From contig NZ_CP017770.1 of NCBI RefSeq assembly GCF_001857945.1, forward strand, positions 4,402,001-4,466,000: a DNA stretch of 64,000 nucleotides, read 5' to 3'. The notes under the pieces were generated by a model that was given only the letters and a program-made list of their open reading frames with translations, did no database searches and had not been told where the DNA came from. The stretch is from Paenibacillus crassostreae. GTDB taxonomy: Bacteria > Bacillota > Bacilli > Paenibacillales > Paenibacillaceae. Below, piece after piece: positions 42,871-52,279 of the stretch; the first letter of the stretch is position 1, and each line of letters opens with the position of its first letter. A program made the translations under genes and the position numbers.

Positions 42871-42915
42871 ATTGTGACTGGAATCACAATAGGAATTTGA
42901 TAAAACGGATATGAT
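42871..42915 (+). promoter_or_regulatory. Crp/Fnr-type site at -41.5 and promoter of the cupin gene
   Basis: ATTGTGACTGGAATCACAAT (42871-42890) is a perfect TGTGA-N6-TCACA palindrome. A TATGAT -10 box lies at 42910-42915; the expected start near 42922 puts the palindrome centre at -41.5, the classical activator position. Confidence 0.7.
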
Positions 42916-42991
42916 AAAATCAGATCATAAACAAACACTTATATACCTCATGAAGTTATGAAGAGTAAACAATAAATTGGAGGTTTTCAGC

Positions 42992-43333
42992 ATGGAAAAG
43001 AAAGAACTACAACCCGTAAAAGAATACAATGAGAATAAATTTACAAAAAGAATATTGTTCAAATCAAGTGAAAGTGTAGTATTTGTACTGAACTTTATGC
43101 CAGGTCAAGAGCTTCCTAAACACCAACATCCTGGATCAGAACTGTTCGTGCTAGTAACCGATGGTAGTGGGATAGTCACAATTAATGGGGAAGATACTCT
43201 CTTAGTGAAAGATGATGTCATCTCTTGTGAGGGAGAAGAGCATTTCTCTTTCAAAAATACAGGCGACACTCCAACAAGTCTCTATGCTGTTCTTAGTAAA
43301 ATTCCAAGTGAAGATTATGCTCAGAAGATTTAA
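42992..43333 (+). CDS. Small cupin-domain protein
   Basis: A 113-residue single-domain cupin: LPKHQHPGSELFVLVTDGSGIVTINGEDTLLVKDDVISCEGEEHFSFKNTGDTPTSLYAVLSK. The first motif supplies the metal-binding residues HQH...E, and EEHFSFKN the last His. Such proteins bind a divalent metal and act as small sensors, isomerases or dioxygenases; the reaction here is unknown. Start ATG at 42992 behind GGAGG (42979-42983). It is alone, with a Crp/Fnr-type promoter and its own terminator, which hints at a response to oxygen limitation or nitrosative stress (inference). Confidence 0.85.
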   Translation: MEKKELQPVKEYNENKFTKRILFKSSESVVFVLNFMPGQELPKHQHPGSELFVLVTDGSGIVTINGEDTLLVKDDVISCEGEEHFSFKNTGDTPTSLYAVLSKIPSEDYAQKI

Positions 43334-43371
43334 AAATATAGCTAGACCTATGTAAGGGAGTATTATTAATA

Positions 43372-43410
43372 CAACATGATGCCTTGAAGAATAGGTGTCA
43401 TGTTTATTTT
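43372..43410 (+). terminator. Terminator after the cupin gene
   Basis: AACATGAT.GCC pairs with GGTGTCATGTT, followed by TATTTTTAT. Confidence 0.7.
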
Positions 43411-43444
43411 TATATCATCATGAAATGTTTGTGGAGGAAAATGG

Positions 43445-43591
43445 ATGTCATTAAGGTGGATTCAACTAACATTTGCCTATTTACTAATTACCGCATGTGT
43501 CGGAGTTCTTATGAGAAGTATGGCTATTGTTCCAATACCAGTGATTGAATATGAAAGGGAGTTGTTATCCCAAGAAAGCACTTTTATATAG
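43445..43591 (+). pseudogene. Truncated membrane protein gene, 48 codons
   Basis: A good ribosome binding site (TGGAGG) precedes MSLRWIQLTFAYLLITACVG followed by a second hydrophobic half-helix and VPIPVIEYERELLSQESTFI. The start resembles N-termini of larger membrane proteins of the haem-copper-oxidase-like type, in which a HAHSH motif would follow the EYE segment; here the frame ends instead. I read it as the 5' stump of a decayed gene, though a real small membrane protein is possible. Confidence 0.4.
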
Positions 43592-43737
43592 TTTATAGAT
43601 TTCAGGAAAGAGATAAAGTGATTCCAGTCATATTAGGATGAATTGATGACAATGTTGGTCGTAGTATAAAATCCTGTATAATAGATATGATTTAGGAAAT
43701 GGATGAATCTAATACAATGTACAGATAAGGAGAAACT

Positions 43738-44451
43738 ATGTTCCTTCGTAGCGTTGAATTATTAAAAGACAAGATAGAGCAAGTGAATCAATACCCCTTC
43801 TCAATTCCTACCATTCAAACTATGGGGAAATTGATATTGAGTAGTAATGTAACTTTTTTGGTGGGAGAGAATGGTACGGGTAAATCTACATTACTTGAGG
43901 CTATAGCCTACCAATGTGGATTTAATACGGCTGGGGGTGGAAGGAATAATAACTATCAACTTGAGGCTTCGGGATCGGCACTAGGGGATCATATTCGAAT
44001 GGCTTGGTTACCGAAAGTTACAAATGGTTTCTTCCTGAGGGCAGAATCGTACTATAACTTTGCTTCACATATAGACTCAGTAGGTGCGAATGAATACTAT
44101 GGTGGTCGATCTTTACATGAACAATCACATGGTGAATCTTTTTTCAGTTTATTTATGAATCGATTTAATGATAAGGGTATTTATCTACTAGATGAACCTG
44201 AAGCAGCCTTATCCCCAGCAAGACAATTAGCTTTTCTTAGAGTTCTTTACGATCTACGGGATACTTCACAGTTCATTATTGCAACGCATTCTCCCATTAT
44301 CCTGGGGTTCCCCGGCGCACAAATTCTTAGTTTTGATCATGCACGAATTCATGAGATTCAATATGAGGAAACAGAGCATTATCAGATCACTAGAAGATTT
44401 CTTGAGAATAAGAAGCAATATTTGAATGAGTTATTTGATGATGAACACTAG
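43738..44451 (+). CDS. AAA-family ATPase (ABC/SMC-type, stand-alone)
   Basis: A 237-residue soluble ATPase. Walker A GENGTGKST (about 43-51), a conserved aromatic/arginine segment GFFLRAESYYNFASHID, a signature-like LHEQSHGESFFSLFMNRF, Walker B GIYLLDEPEAALSP, and the switch His in IIATHSPIILGFPGA. This is the AAA_21/YbbA-like group of predicted ATPases found alone or with toxin or restriction partners. No partner gene is adjacent here. Start ATG at 43738 behind AAGGAG. Function unknown. Confidence 0.82.
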   Translation: MFLRSVELLKDKIEQVNQYPFSIPTIQTMGKLILSSNVTFLVGENGTGKSTLLEAIAYQCGFNTAGGGRNNNYQLEASGSALGDHIRMAWLPKVTNGFFLRAESYYNFASHIDSVGANEYYGGRSLHEQSHGESFFSLFMNRFNDKGIYLLDEPEAALSPARQLAFLRVLYDLRDTSQFIIATHSPIILGFPGAQILSFDHARIHEIQYEETEHYQITRRFLENKKQYLNELFDDEH

Positions 44452-44555
44452 GTATGAGTAAGCTCATCTTTTGAGAATAGTTATGAAGTTGATATAATTA
44501 GGGCAATTTACCTGATTAATTATAATGAATCTTGCTGAATTTTTTTGGAGGGAAT

Positions 44556-45866
44556 ATGATGATTACTGAAATAGTAGTGCTTTTTATACTTATTTTATTG
44601 AATGCATTTTTTGCTGCATCTGAGATGGCGTTAATTACTTTAAATGACAATAAAGTTAAAGCAATGGCAAATTCAGGTCACAAGAAATCAATTCTTTTAC
44701 TAAATCTATTGAGTGAACCAAGTAGGTTCTTAGCAACTATTCAAATCGGTATAACATTAGCTGGATTTATGGCGAGTGCCTTAGCAGCAGATAGTTTCGC
44801 TGGAAGATTAGCTGAATTTCTTAATGGAATTGGGGTACCAGTTCCTTTATCAGTCTTAGAGACCATCTCTCTTATTGTGATTACATTGGTTTTGTCCTAC
44901 TTCACATTGGTCCTTGGTGAGCTAGTACCTAAGAGAATAGCTATGCAGAAGGCAGAACCTATTTCCATGTTTGTTGTAATGCCACTGACTATACTATCCA
45001 AGGTGACAGCTCCTTTCGTTAAATTTCTGAGTGTATCCACGAATCTATTCGTGCGTTTGCTTGGAATTGATCCTAACGCAGATAAAGAGCAGGTGACGGA
45101 AGAAGAAATCCGTATGATGGTAGAGGTAGGAAATGAGAATGGTACGATTCAAGGTATAGAAAAAATGATGATTAACAATATATTTGAACTCGATAACAAA
45201 ATAGCATCTGATATTATGATTCATAGAAATCGTATTGTTTCTATTCCGCAACATTTCTCACTACATCAAATTGCCAATCTAATCAATATGGAGAAATATA
45301 GCCGGTTTCCTGTGTATGAACATGATATAGATAATATTATTGGAATTCTCCATAGTAAAGATTTGATTAGATATCTTGAAAAAGATGTAACTGATAACGA
45401 GCAAATTTTTGATATCAAGTCGATCATCCGTAAGCCATATGTCACGCTTGAATACAAGCATGCGGATGAATTATTTAGAGAAATGCAGATCAACAAAGCG
45501 CATATGGCTATTGTGATGGACGAATATGGTGGTACTGCAGGAATCATTACGATTGAGGATTTACTCGAGGAAATTGTGGGTAATATTTTGGATGAGCATG
45601 ATGTGGAAGAAATACAAATCGAGCAAATTGACGAGAATAGCTTTATAATGAATGGGCTCCTTCACTTGAGAGAAGTAAGGGATTTCTTGAATGTGGAACT
45701 ATCCAGCGATGAATATGATACCTTAAACGGTTTCTTGATTGGTCAATTTCATGGACTGCCAGATAAGGATGAGCGACCAAGCGTTGAACTAGAAGGGTTT
45801 ATTTTTGCAGTAGAAGAAATGGATGACAAGATTATTAGCAAGGTGAGAGTGAGTAGAGTGGTGTAA
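44556..45866 (+). CDS. CNNM/CorC-family membrane protein (DUF21-CBS-CorC_HlyC)
   Basis: A 436-residue protein: the DUF21 (CNNM) membrane domain with four helices (residues about 1-190; FFAASEMALITLN, SEPSRFLATIQIGITLAGFMASALAA, GELVPKRIAMQKAEP), a CBS pair (about 200-335; SRFPVYEHDIDNIIGILHSKDL; DEYGGTAGIITIEDLLEEIVGNI) and a C-terminal CorC_HlyC domain. These proteins export or regulate magnesium and other divalent cations. The ATG at 44556 follows GGAGGG; the TTG at 44532 does not. It is monocistronic with a terminator. Confidence 0.9.
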   Translation: MMITEIVVLFILILLNAFFAASEMALITLNDNKVKAMANSGHKKSILLLNLLSEPSRFLATIQIGITLAGFMASALAADSFAGRLAEFLNGIGVPVPLSVLETISLIVITLVLSYFTLVLGELVPKRIAMQKAEPISMFVVMPLTILSKVTAPFVKFLSVSTNLFVRLLGIDPNADKEQVTEEEIRMMVEVGNENGTIQGIEKMMINNIFELDNKIASDIMIHRNRIVSIPQHFSLHQIANLINMEKYSRFPVYEHDIDNIIGILHSKDLIRYLEKDVTDNEQIFDIKSIIRKPYVTLEYKHADELFREMQINKAHMAIVMDEYGGTAGIITIEDLLEEIVGNILDEHDVEEIQIEQIDENSFIMNGLLHLREVRDFLNVELSSDEYDTLNGFLIGQFHGLPDKDERPSVELEGFIFAVEEMDDKIISKVRVSRVV

Positions 45867-45898
45867 TTCGAAATGTTATTCCCTTAAAAAATTGAGAT

Positions 45899-45922
45899 GA
45901 CACCTTACAGGGTGTCTTTTTC
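45899..45922 (+). terminator. Terminator after the CNNM gene
   Basis: GACACC/GGTGTC hairpin followed by a T run. Confidence 0.75.
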
Positions 45923-45938
45923 AAAATAAAAGTAAGTG

Positions 45939-45964
45939 AATCAATTTTATAATTTCAAGCACCA
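45939..45964 (+). repeat. Degenerate dispersed repeat copy
   Basis: GAATCAATTTTATAATTTCA resembles the arm of the repeat at 25359 and 27224 with a few changes. Confidence 0.4.
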
Positions 45965-46048
45965 AATCTTAGATATCACTAATTTACATATGATTTCCTT
46001 TCAAATTAACATGGTATTTTTGGTAAATATTATATGCTAATCTTAATT

Positions 46049-46094
46049 GGATAGCGCTTTCAAAGTATAAGAAGGTATTTTGAAAGCGTTTTCG
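46049..46094 (+). promoter_or_regulatory. Two cre-like sites upstream of the endoglucanase gene
   Basis: TGAAAGCGCTATCC on the minus strand (46062-46049) and TGAAAGCGTTTTCG on the plus strand (46081-46094) each match the cre pattern except at the last base. Their spacing suggests cooperative CcpA repression. Confidence 0.65.
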
Positions 46095-46158
46095 AAACAA
46101 CCTGTACTGCATTAAGGCTATTCATGAATTCAAAATTTATCTAACAAAGGAGAACTCA

Positions 46159-47880
46159 ATGACTACGAAAATGAACAAATCTTTCTTATCACTCACCCTT
46201 GTCACTGCCCTTCTGCTATCTCTGTTCTCATCCGTTGCTGCCGCTGCTCCCAACGATGACCAACAAGTTGAAGTAGCACCCAAAAGTAAGATGCTAAAAT
46301 ATGTAGACAACATGCAACCTGGATGGAACCTTGGCAATACATTAGACGCAACAGGTGACGATGAAACATCCTGGGGTAATCCACGTGTAACCAAAGAGCT
46401 TATTAACAACATCTCCGCACAAGGCTATAAAAGTATTCGACTTCCCATCACATGGGATAATCACATCGGTGAGGCACCAGATTATACGATTGAAAAAGCC
46501 TACCTCGATCGTGTTGAAGAAGTGGTAGGCTGGGCGCTAGAAGCAGACTTGTATGTGATGATTAACATCCATCATGACTCTTGGTTATGGGTAAGCCATA
46601 TGGAAGAGAAACATGATGAAGTTCTGGCACGTTATAACGCTGCCTGGACCCAAATTGCTGATCGCTTTAAGAGTCAATCGGACAAGCTGATGTTCGAGAG
46701 CATTAATGAGCCACGCTTCACTGATGGAGGAAGCACTGATGAGACAAAGATGGAAGAAATGCTAGTGGAACTCAATACATCCTTCTATACCATTGTCCGC
46801 AAATCTGGTGGCAACAATGCAGAGAGACCACTAGTTCTTCCTTCATTAGAAACTACTCCTTCGGAACCAAGAATGAATGCACTTTACAATACCATTACAG
46901 CGCTGAACGATCCAAATCTAATCGCAACCGTCCACTATTATGGCTTCTGGCCATTTAGCGTGAACATTGCGGGTCACACTACATTTGATAAAGATACAAA
47001 AACCGATATTACCCAAACTTTTGATAATGTATATAACACATTTATTGCTAAAGGTATTCCGGTAATCATCGGTGAGTTCGGTCTACTTGGCTTCGATGTA
47101 GATACAGGTGTTATTGAACAAGGTGAGAAGCTGAAATTCTTCGAGTACCTAACCTACTATGCCAAAGAGAAAAAAATTACGACAATGCTTTGGGATAATG
47201 GTCAGCATTTAAATCGCACGACTCATAAGTGGTCAGATCCTGAGTTACATAACATATTGATGTCAGGTTTAAAGGAACGTTCATCAACTCTTGAATCTGA
47301 TCAAATCTTCCTTAACAAGAATTCTAAAATTAAGGACACGAATGTTAATCTCAATCTGAATGGTAATAAATTCAAAACAATTAGTGCTAATAATAAATAT
47401 TTGATTGAAGGAAAAGATTACACCTTGAAGGGCGAAGCACTTACCTTAAAGGCAAGCAAGCTTTCTGCACTCACCGCTTCCAAGAAAATAGGTGAAGAGG
47501 TCATTTTTACTGTCAAATTCAACAAAGGCGTAACTTGGAAGCTGAAACTGATAGTGTCAGACACAATCAAATTAAGTAACGCAAAAGGCACAACCGAGGC
47601 TTTTGCCATTCCATCTACCTTTAACGGCAATCAGCTTGCGACTATGGAAGCAGTATATCCAGATGGAAGCAATGCAGGGCCACAAGACTGGACTTCATTC
47701 AAAGAATTCGGCTATACATTCACACCTTCTTATGACACTAATGAGATCAAGCTGCTCCCGAACTTCTTTAAAGATGTAAAAGACAGCGATGTGACTTTGA
47801 AATTCCATTTCTGGAATGGTGATGTTATTTCCTATAAGATCACGAAGAATGGAACGAACGTTGTAGGTACAGCTTTGTAA
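46159..47880 (+). CDS. GH5 endoglucanase with C-terminal X2-like and CBM46-like domains
   Basis: A 573-residue secreted beta-1,4-glucanase. The signal peptide ends near SSVAAAA. Catalytic GH5 domain (about 45-365): PGWNLGNTLDATG, RLPITWD, INIHHDSW, acid/base Glu184 in SINEPRF, HYYGFWPF, nucleophile Glu306 in IIGEFGLLG, and MLWDNGQHLNR. Then comes an Ig-like X2 module (LESDQIFLNKNSKIKDTNVNLNLNGNKFKTI...) and a C-terminal CBM46-like module (ATMEAVYPDGSNAGPQDWTSFKEFGYTFTPSYD... LKFHFWNGDVISYKI). This layout matches the Bacillus Cel5B type acting on beta-glucan, xyloglucan and cellulose. Start ATG after AAAGGAG; two cre-like sites upstream imply glucose repression. Confidence 0.93.
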   Translation: MTTKMNKSFLSLTLVTALLLSLFSSVAAAAPNDDQQVEVAPKSKMLKYVDNMQPGWNLGNTLDATGDDETSWGNPRVTKELINNISAQGYKSIRLPITWDNHIGEAPDYTIEKAYLDRVEEVVGWALEADLYVMINIHHDSWLWVSHMEEKHDEVLARYNAAWTQIADRFKSQSDKLMFESINEPRFTDGGSTDETKMEEMLVELNTSFYTIVRKSGGNNAERPLVLPSLETTPSEPRMNALYNTITALNDPNLIATVHYYGFWPFSVNIAGHTTFDKDTKTDITQTFDNVYNTFIAKGIPVIIGEFGLLGFDVDTGVIEQGEKLKFFEYLTYYAKEKKITTMLWDNGQHLNRTTHKWSDPELHNILMSGLKERSSTLESDQIFLNKNSKIKDTNVNLNLNGNKFKTISANNKYLIEGKDYTLKGEALTLKASKLSALTASKKIGEEVIFTVKFNKGVTWKLKLIVSDTIKLSNAKGTTEAFAIPSTFNGNQLATMEAVYPDGSNAGPQDWTSFKEFGYTFTPSYDTNEIKLLPNFFKDVKDSDVTLKFHFWNGDVISYKITKNGTNVVGTAL

Positions 47881-48004
47881 TAGCAATTCATGCCAAGTAG
47901 AAACGGCAATGCCGTCCTTTTTCAAAGACGACATCCGTTTCAGCGGAAATATAAGGATTAGAGTATTAAGTGAAACTTATACTTTCTTATATTTGAACAA
48001 GTAA

Positions 48005-48047
48005 AAGGCGTTCTCCAGAGAGGTTTCTGGAGAACGCCTTTTTATTT
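48005..48047 (+). terminator. Terminator after the endoglucanase gene
   Basis: AAGGCGTTCTCCAGA with its exact complement, 6-base loop, then TTTTTATTT. Confidence 0.9.
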
Positions 48048-48135
48048 AAGAATAGTCATGCCAATGAAATGTAGAATTTTCCTGTGGATTTTTTTATAAT
48101 AGTAGAAGGTACATATAGAGAGGATGAGAAGTTCA

Positions 48136-49830
48136 ATGAAATTTAATGAATATCCTTACGAGCGTCCAGATGCACAGATGATTGAACAGCAATTCAAGTC
48201 ACTCTTGAATGATTTTAATGCGGCAGAAAGTTTCGAACAACAAGATTTGGTGATGGCATCCATAAACAAGCTACGTAGTGAGGTGGAGACACAGGGACAA
48301 CTGGCCTATATTCGCCATTCTGTGGACACCAATGATGAATTCTACAAGGCAGAGCAGGATTTCATTGATGATTTCGAACCGATTTTCCAGGAGTACGTGA
48401 CAGATTACTATCGAGCGTTAGTGAACTCGAAGTTCAGAGTCGATCTAGAGAAGAAATGGGGAAGTCAGCTATTTCAATTGGCAGAACTCTCGTTAAAGAC
48501 ATTTGCACCTGAAATTATTGAAGATCTGCAATTAGAGAATAAATTAACGACAGAGTATGCACAGTTGATTGCTTCCGCTAAGATTCTTTTCGAAGGGGAA
48601 GAACGTACACTACCTCAATTGGCGCCTTTTGAACAATCTACAGATCGTACAATGAGACAAAAAGCAGCAGAGGCAAGATACACATACATGGCCGAGAATG
48701 AAGAGAAGTTGAATCGTATTTATGATGATTTAGTTAAAGTACGTACGAAGATGGCGAAGAAACTAGGATATACTAATTTCACTGAGCTAGGCTATGCACG
48801 TATGGGTCGCACTGATTATAATGCGGAAATGGTCGCGAATTTCAGGAAACAAGTGCTCGAACAGATCGTTCCCGTTGCTACTAAGCTTAGAGAACGTCAA
48901 GCTCACCGAATTGGTGTTGACGAAATGCACTATTATGATGAAGTGTTTAGCTTTAAAACAGGGAATGCCACACCAAAAGGAGACCCGGATTTCATTCTTG
49001 CTAATGGTGTGAAAATGTACCAAGAATTGTCACCTGAAATGAATAAATTCTTTACCTTCATGGTAGATCATGAATTGATGGACTTAGTAAGTAAGAAAGG
49101 CAAACAAGGCGGAGGGTATTGTACTTTTTTGACTAAATATGGTGCACCATTCATCTTCTCTAATTTCAATGGGACTTCAGGTGATATTGACGTACTTACA
49201 CATGAAGCGGGGCATGCTTTCCAAGTGTATGAGAGCCGACATTTCAGTGTTCCGGAATATAACTGGCCTACATCTGATGGAGCTGAGATTCACTCTATGA
49301 GTATGGAGTTTTTCACATGGCCTTGGATGGAATTATTCTTCAAAGAGGATGTAGATAAGTATCGTTTCAGTCATTTAGCCGAATCGTTACTCTTTATCCC
49401 GTATGGTGTGACTGTCGATGAATACCAGCATTACGTGTATGCTAACCCTGATGCAACACCAAGCGAGCGCAAAACTGCATGGCGTACTATTGAGAAGAAA
49501 TACTTGCCACATCGTAATTACGAGAATAATGAGTATTTAGAGAGTGGGGGCTTTTGGCAGAAGCAATCACATATTTATCAAACACCATTCTATTATATTG
49601 ACTATACATTAGCACAGATCTGCGCATTCCAATTCTGGAAGAAGATGAATGAGGATGCGCAATCAGCATGGGCTGATTATTTAAAACTATGTCAACAGGG
49701 AGGAAGTCAATCATTCTTAAACCTTGTGAAATCGGCAGGTCTAATCTCTCCATTCGAGGATGGTTGTATAGCTTCGGTTATTGGTGATATTGAGAACTGG
49801 TTGGATGGGGTAGATGACAATAATTTATAA
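48136..49830 (+). CDS. M3-family oligoendopeptidase (PepF-like)
   Basis: A 564-residue cytoplasmic zinc metallopeptidase that cuts short peptides. It opens MKFNEYPYERPD, as in this family. The zinc site HEAGH lies in DIDVLTHEAGHAFQVYESRHFSVPEYNWPTSDGAEIHSMSMEFF, with the third ligand Glu in the EIHSMSMEF helix. The C-terminal YQTPFYYIDYTLAQICAFQFW segment is also characteristic. The ATG at 48136 is favoured over 48124 because AGAGAGGATGAG overlaps the latter. It is monocistronic with a terminator; a role in peptide recycling is expected. Confidence 0.93.
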   Translation: MKFNEYPYERPDAQMIEQQFKSLLNDFNAAESFEQQDLVMASINKLRSEVETQGQLAYIRHSVDTNDEFYKAEQDFIDDFEPIFQEYVTDYYRALVNSKFRVDLEKKWGSQLFQLAELSLKTFAPEIIEDLQLENKLTTEYAQLIASAKILFEGEERTLPQLAPFEQSTDRTMRQKAAEARYTYMAENEEKLNRIYDDLVKVRTKMAKKLGYTNFTELGYARMGRTDYNAEMVANFRKQVLEQIVPVATKLRERQAHRIGVDEMHYYDEVFSFKTGNATPKGDPDFILANGVKMYQELSPEMNKFFTFMVDHELMDLVSKKGKQGGGYCTFLTKYGAPFIFSNFNGTSGDIDVLTHEAGHAFQVYESRHFSVPEYNWPTSDGAEIHSMSMEFFTWPWMELFFKEDVDKYRFSHLAESLLFIPYGVTVDEYQHYVYANPDATPSERKTAWRTIEKKYLPHRNYENNEYLESGGFWQKQSHIYQTPFYYIDYTLAQICAFQFWKKMNEDAQSAWADYLKLCQQGGSQSFLNLVKSAGLISPFEDGCIASVIGDIENWLDGVDDNNL

Positions 49831-49887
49831 CTCTAGATAAATACTAAAAAACAATGGCTTGTATGCTTTGTGAACTTAAGTTAGATA

Positions 49888-49936
49888 AGAAAGGCGATTT
49901 TTCGTTCGATTACGAACAGAAGATCGCCTTTCTTTT
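49888..49936 (+). terminator. Terminator after the oligoendopeptidase gene
   Basis: AAAGGCGAT..TT.CGTTCG pairs with CGAACAGAAGATCGCCTTT, then TCTTTTA. Confidence 0.85.
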
Positions 49937-50227
49937 AATCATTATCCGTTTAAGAATGGTGGAAAATATAGTAATTTATTGTACTCCGTTATCGTTGGTC
50001 TCACTAACAACTATTTTTTAACTTTTTCAGTTGGAATAGATAGGATATTGACGGAAATAGAATGGACATATATTATTAGGAATAATGATTTAAAGGTAAG
50101 GATTGATAGATTTCTGCCATAATACTTTAGTGCGTTGTACGGTAACAGCGGTGACGCTTAAGCGGATTATATTGGCAATGTTTATAGCTTGATGTGTAAT
50201 GAAATTTAGATAATAAGGGGGATTTAT
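49937..50227 (+). other. Leader of the TrpXYZ-like operon
   Basis: About 290 bp of mostly AT-rich DNA with a more GC-rich patch at 50133-50165 (GCGTTGTACGGTAACAGCGG...). I see no T-box, SAM or other known leader motif and no open frame. A ribosome binding site AAGGGGG precedes 50228. Confidence 0.4.
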
Positions 50228-51274
50228 ATGTTTAAAAGAAAAATTGGACTGTCGATCATATTAACCGCAATTATGTTAACGGTTGTAGCCTGTGGGAATA
50301 ACGCTGCCAAAGGCACGAATACCGTCAGTGAAGGTAGTAGCGAACCTACCGCTGACGACAAATCGTATACTATTGCCATCTCACAAATCGTAGAGCATCC
50401 ATCGTTGGATGCCACTCGTGAAGGATTCTTGCAAGCACTTAAAGATGCAGGTATTACAGAAGGTGATAATCTTAAAATCGATTATAACAATGCACAGAAT
50501 GATATGACGAATAATATGACGATTGCACAGAAGATTGAATCCAGTGATGCTGATCTAGTGCTTGCTATTGCTACACCTTCTGCTCAAGCGGTTGTACAAC
50601 AAGTGAAGGATAAGAATATCTTATTCGCATCCGTTACCGATCCTCTTGATGCTAAGATTGTCACGAATCTAGAGAAGCCCGGTGGTAATGTATCTGGTGG
50701 TTCGGATACGAACCCAGAAGCCATCACTAAACTGATGGATTTCATTGCTGGAAGTTTTCCAGAGATTAAGAGTATTGGTTTAGTTATTAATGAAGGTGAG
50801 CCTAATGCGGTGATGATGTCTAAACTGGCAGAAGAAGCACTTTCTAAACATGATATCAAGTTAGTTAAGGCAGCTATTACGAATACATCTGAAGTGAAGC
50901 AAGCAGCGGAATCATTGATTGGTCGTGTAGATGCGTATTATATTACACTAGATAATTTTGTGGTAAGTGGTGCGGATACGATTATTCAAATTGCTAATGA
51001 AAAGGATATGCCGTTCTTCTCTAGTGATCGTGATACGGTTGAGAAGGGTGCTTTTGCAACTGTTGGATTTAAATATTTCGACCATGGTTATCAAGTGGGT
51101 GAAATGGCTGTTGATATTCTAAAGAATGGTAAGAAACCAGGTGACTTACCTGTAGGAATGCAAGAAAAATTAGATCTTATTTTGAATTTAAAAGCAGCGG
51201 CAGAACAGGGAATTGAAGTGACTGATGAAATAAAGGCGCAAGTGGAAGATGCAGAGACGAACATTATTCAGTAA
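50228..51274 (+). CDS. ABC solute-binding lipoprotein, TrpX/ABC_sub_bind family
   Basis: A 348-residue lipoprotein (lipobox TVVAC, Cys near residue 22) of the periplasmic-binding type seen in TrpXYZ-like importers. Family segments: YTIAISQIVEHPSLDATREGFLQALKDAGITEGDNLKIDYNNAQNDMTNNMTIAQKI, ADLVLAIATPSAQAV, PGGNVSGGSDTNPEAITKLMDFIAGSFPEIKSIGLVINEGEPNA, and ATVGFKYFDHGYQVGEMAVDILKNGKKPGDLPV. Members bind aromatic amino acids or other small ligands; the exact ligand cannot be told. Permease and ATPase genes follow. Confidence 0.9.
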   Translation: MFKRKIGLSIILTAIMLTVVACGNNAAKGTNTVSEGSSEPTADDKSYTIAISQIVEHPSLDATREGFLQALKDAGITEGDNLKIDYNNAQNDMTNNMTIAQKIESSDADLVLAIATPSAQAVVQQVKDKNILFASVTDPLDAKIVTNLEKPGGNVSGGSDTNPEAITKLMDFIAGSFPEIKSIGLVINEGEPNAVMMSKLAEEALSKHDIKLVKAAITNTSEVKQAAESLIGRVDAYYITLDNFVVSGADTIIQIANEKDMPFFSSDRDTVEKGAFATVGFKYFDHGYQVGEMAVDILKNGKKPGDLPVGMQEKLDLILNLKAAAEQGIEVTDEIKAQVEDAETNIIQ

Positions 51275-51364
51275 CAAATGTTTAGGGTACTACTCAGAAA
51301 TTTACTTATGGAGTGGTCGATGTAAATCGTCCACTCCCTTGACGTTCAAGAGGAGGAAATCGTC

Positions 51365-52279
51365 ATGTACGATTCGTTGTTGGGTGCAGTTGAATCAGGT
51401 TTACTATATGCCTTTATGGCATTAGGAGTATATATTACGTTTCGAATTTTAGATTTTCCTGACTTAACAGTAGATGGTAGTTTTACGACAGGAGCAGCCA
51501 TCGCTGCGGTGATGATAACCCATGGATATTCACCTATCTTGGCGAGTTTATCAGGATTTGTAGGAGGTCTTATAGCAGGAGCTTGTACAGGTCTATTGCA
51601 TACTAAGGGCAAGATCAATGGGTTAATGTCAGGTATTCTGATGATGATTGCGCTGTATTCCATTAATACGAGAATTATGGGAAAACCTAATATTTCTGTG
51701 TATGGAACAGATACGATCTTTACTTCTATTGAACCACTTGTGATTATACCGATTGTAGTTATTATCGTATTAGCACTATTAAATCGTTTTTTATATTCAG
51801 ATATGGGCTTAGCACTAAGAGCTACTGGAGATAACGAGCGAATGATTCGAAGCTTTGGTGCAAATACCGATCTCACAAAGATTCTAGGTATTAGTTTGTC
51901 GAATGGATTGGTAGCACTTTCGGGAGCACTTATTGCTCAACAATCTTCTTTTGCCGATCTTAATGGTGGTGTAGGGATGATCGTCATTGGACTTGCTTCG
52001 GTAATAATTGGTGAAGCTGTGTTTGGGGCTAAGAACGTTATTCATCATACGATTTCCGTAGTACTTGGTTCAATTATTTATCGGATTGTCGTTGCCATTG
52101 CCCTACGAGTGGAATGGTTAGATGCTTCCGACATGAAATTGATAACGGCAATTATAGTTATTGTAGCTCTTGTGGTTCCATCCACCCGTCGAGTGATGAA
52201 TCAGAAGAAAATGGCGAAGAAACGTTCTGCTGAAATATTGAATTTGAACCAAGATCAAACAATGGGAGGTGGCGCATAA
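51365..52279 (+). CDS. ABC permease, TrpY-like (BPD_transp_2 type)
   Basis: A 304-residue permease with about eight to nine helices in the LivH/TrpY-type fold. Features: AVESGLLYAFMALGVYITFRILDFPDLTVDGSFTTGAAIAAV at the start, the NGLMSGILMMIALYSINTRIMGKPNIS segment, and the cytoplasmic ATPase contact region (RATGDNERMIRSFGANTDLTKILGISLSNGLVALSGALIAQ). The ATG follows GAGGAGG. Its stop overlaps the ATPase start by one base, so the pair is coupled. Confidence 0.92.
   Translation: MYDSLLGAVESGLLYAFMALGVYITFRILDFPDLTVDGSFTTGAAIAAVMITHGYSPILASLSGFVGGLIAGACTGLLHTKGKINGLMSGILMMIALYSINTRIMGKPNISVYGTDTIFTSIEPLVIIPIVVIIVLALLNRFLYSDMGLALRATGDNERMIRSFGANTDLTKILGISLSNGLVALSGALIAQQSSFADLNGGVGMIVIGLASVIIGEAVFGAKNVIHHTISVVLGSIIYRIVVAIALRVEWLDASDMKLITAIIVIVALVVPSTRRVMNQKKMAKKRSAEILNLNQDQTMGGGA

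Noticed and set aside
43738..44451. Defence-system ATPase (for example a RecF/OLD-type toxin pair)
   Set aside because: No nuclease or partner gene lies next to it; neighbours are a decayed stump and a CNNM gene.
49937..50227. T-box or amino-acid riboswitch upstream of the TrpX-like gene
   Set aside because: No T-box core sequence, specifier loop or terminator/antiterminator pair could be found.
51346..51876. 176-residue frame antisense to the TrpY-like permease
   Set aside because: It is a mirror of a strongly conserved permease gene and has no ribosome binding site.
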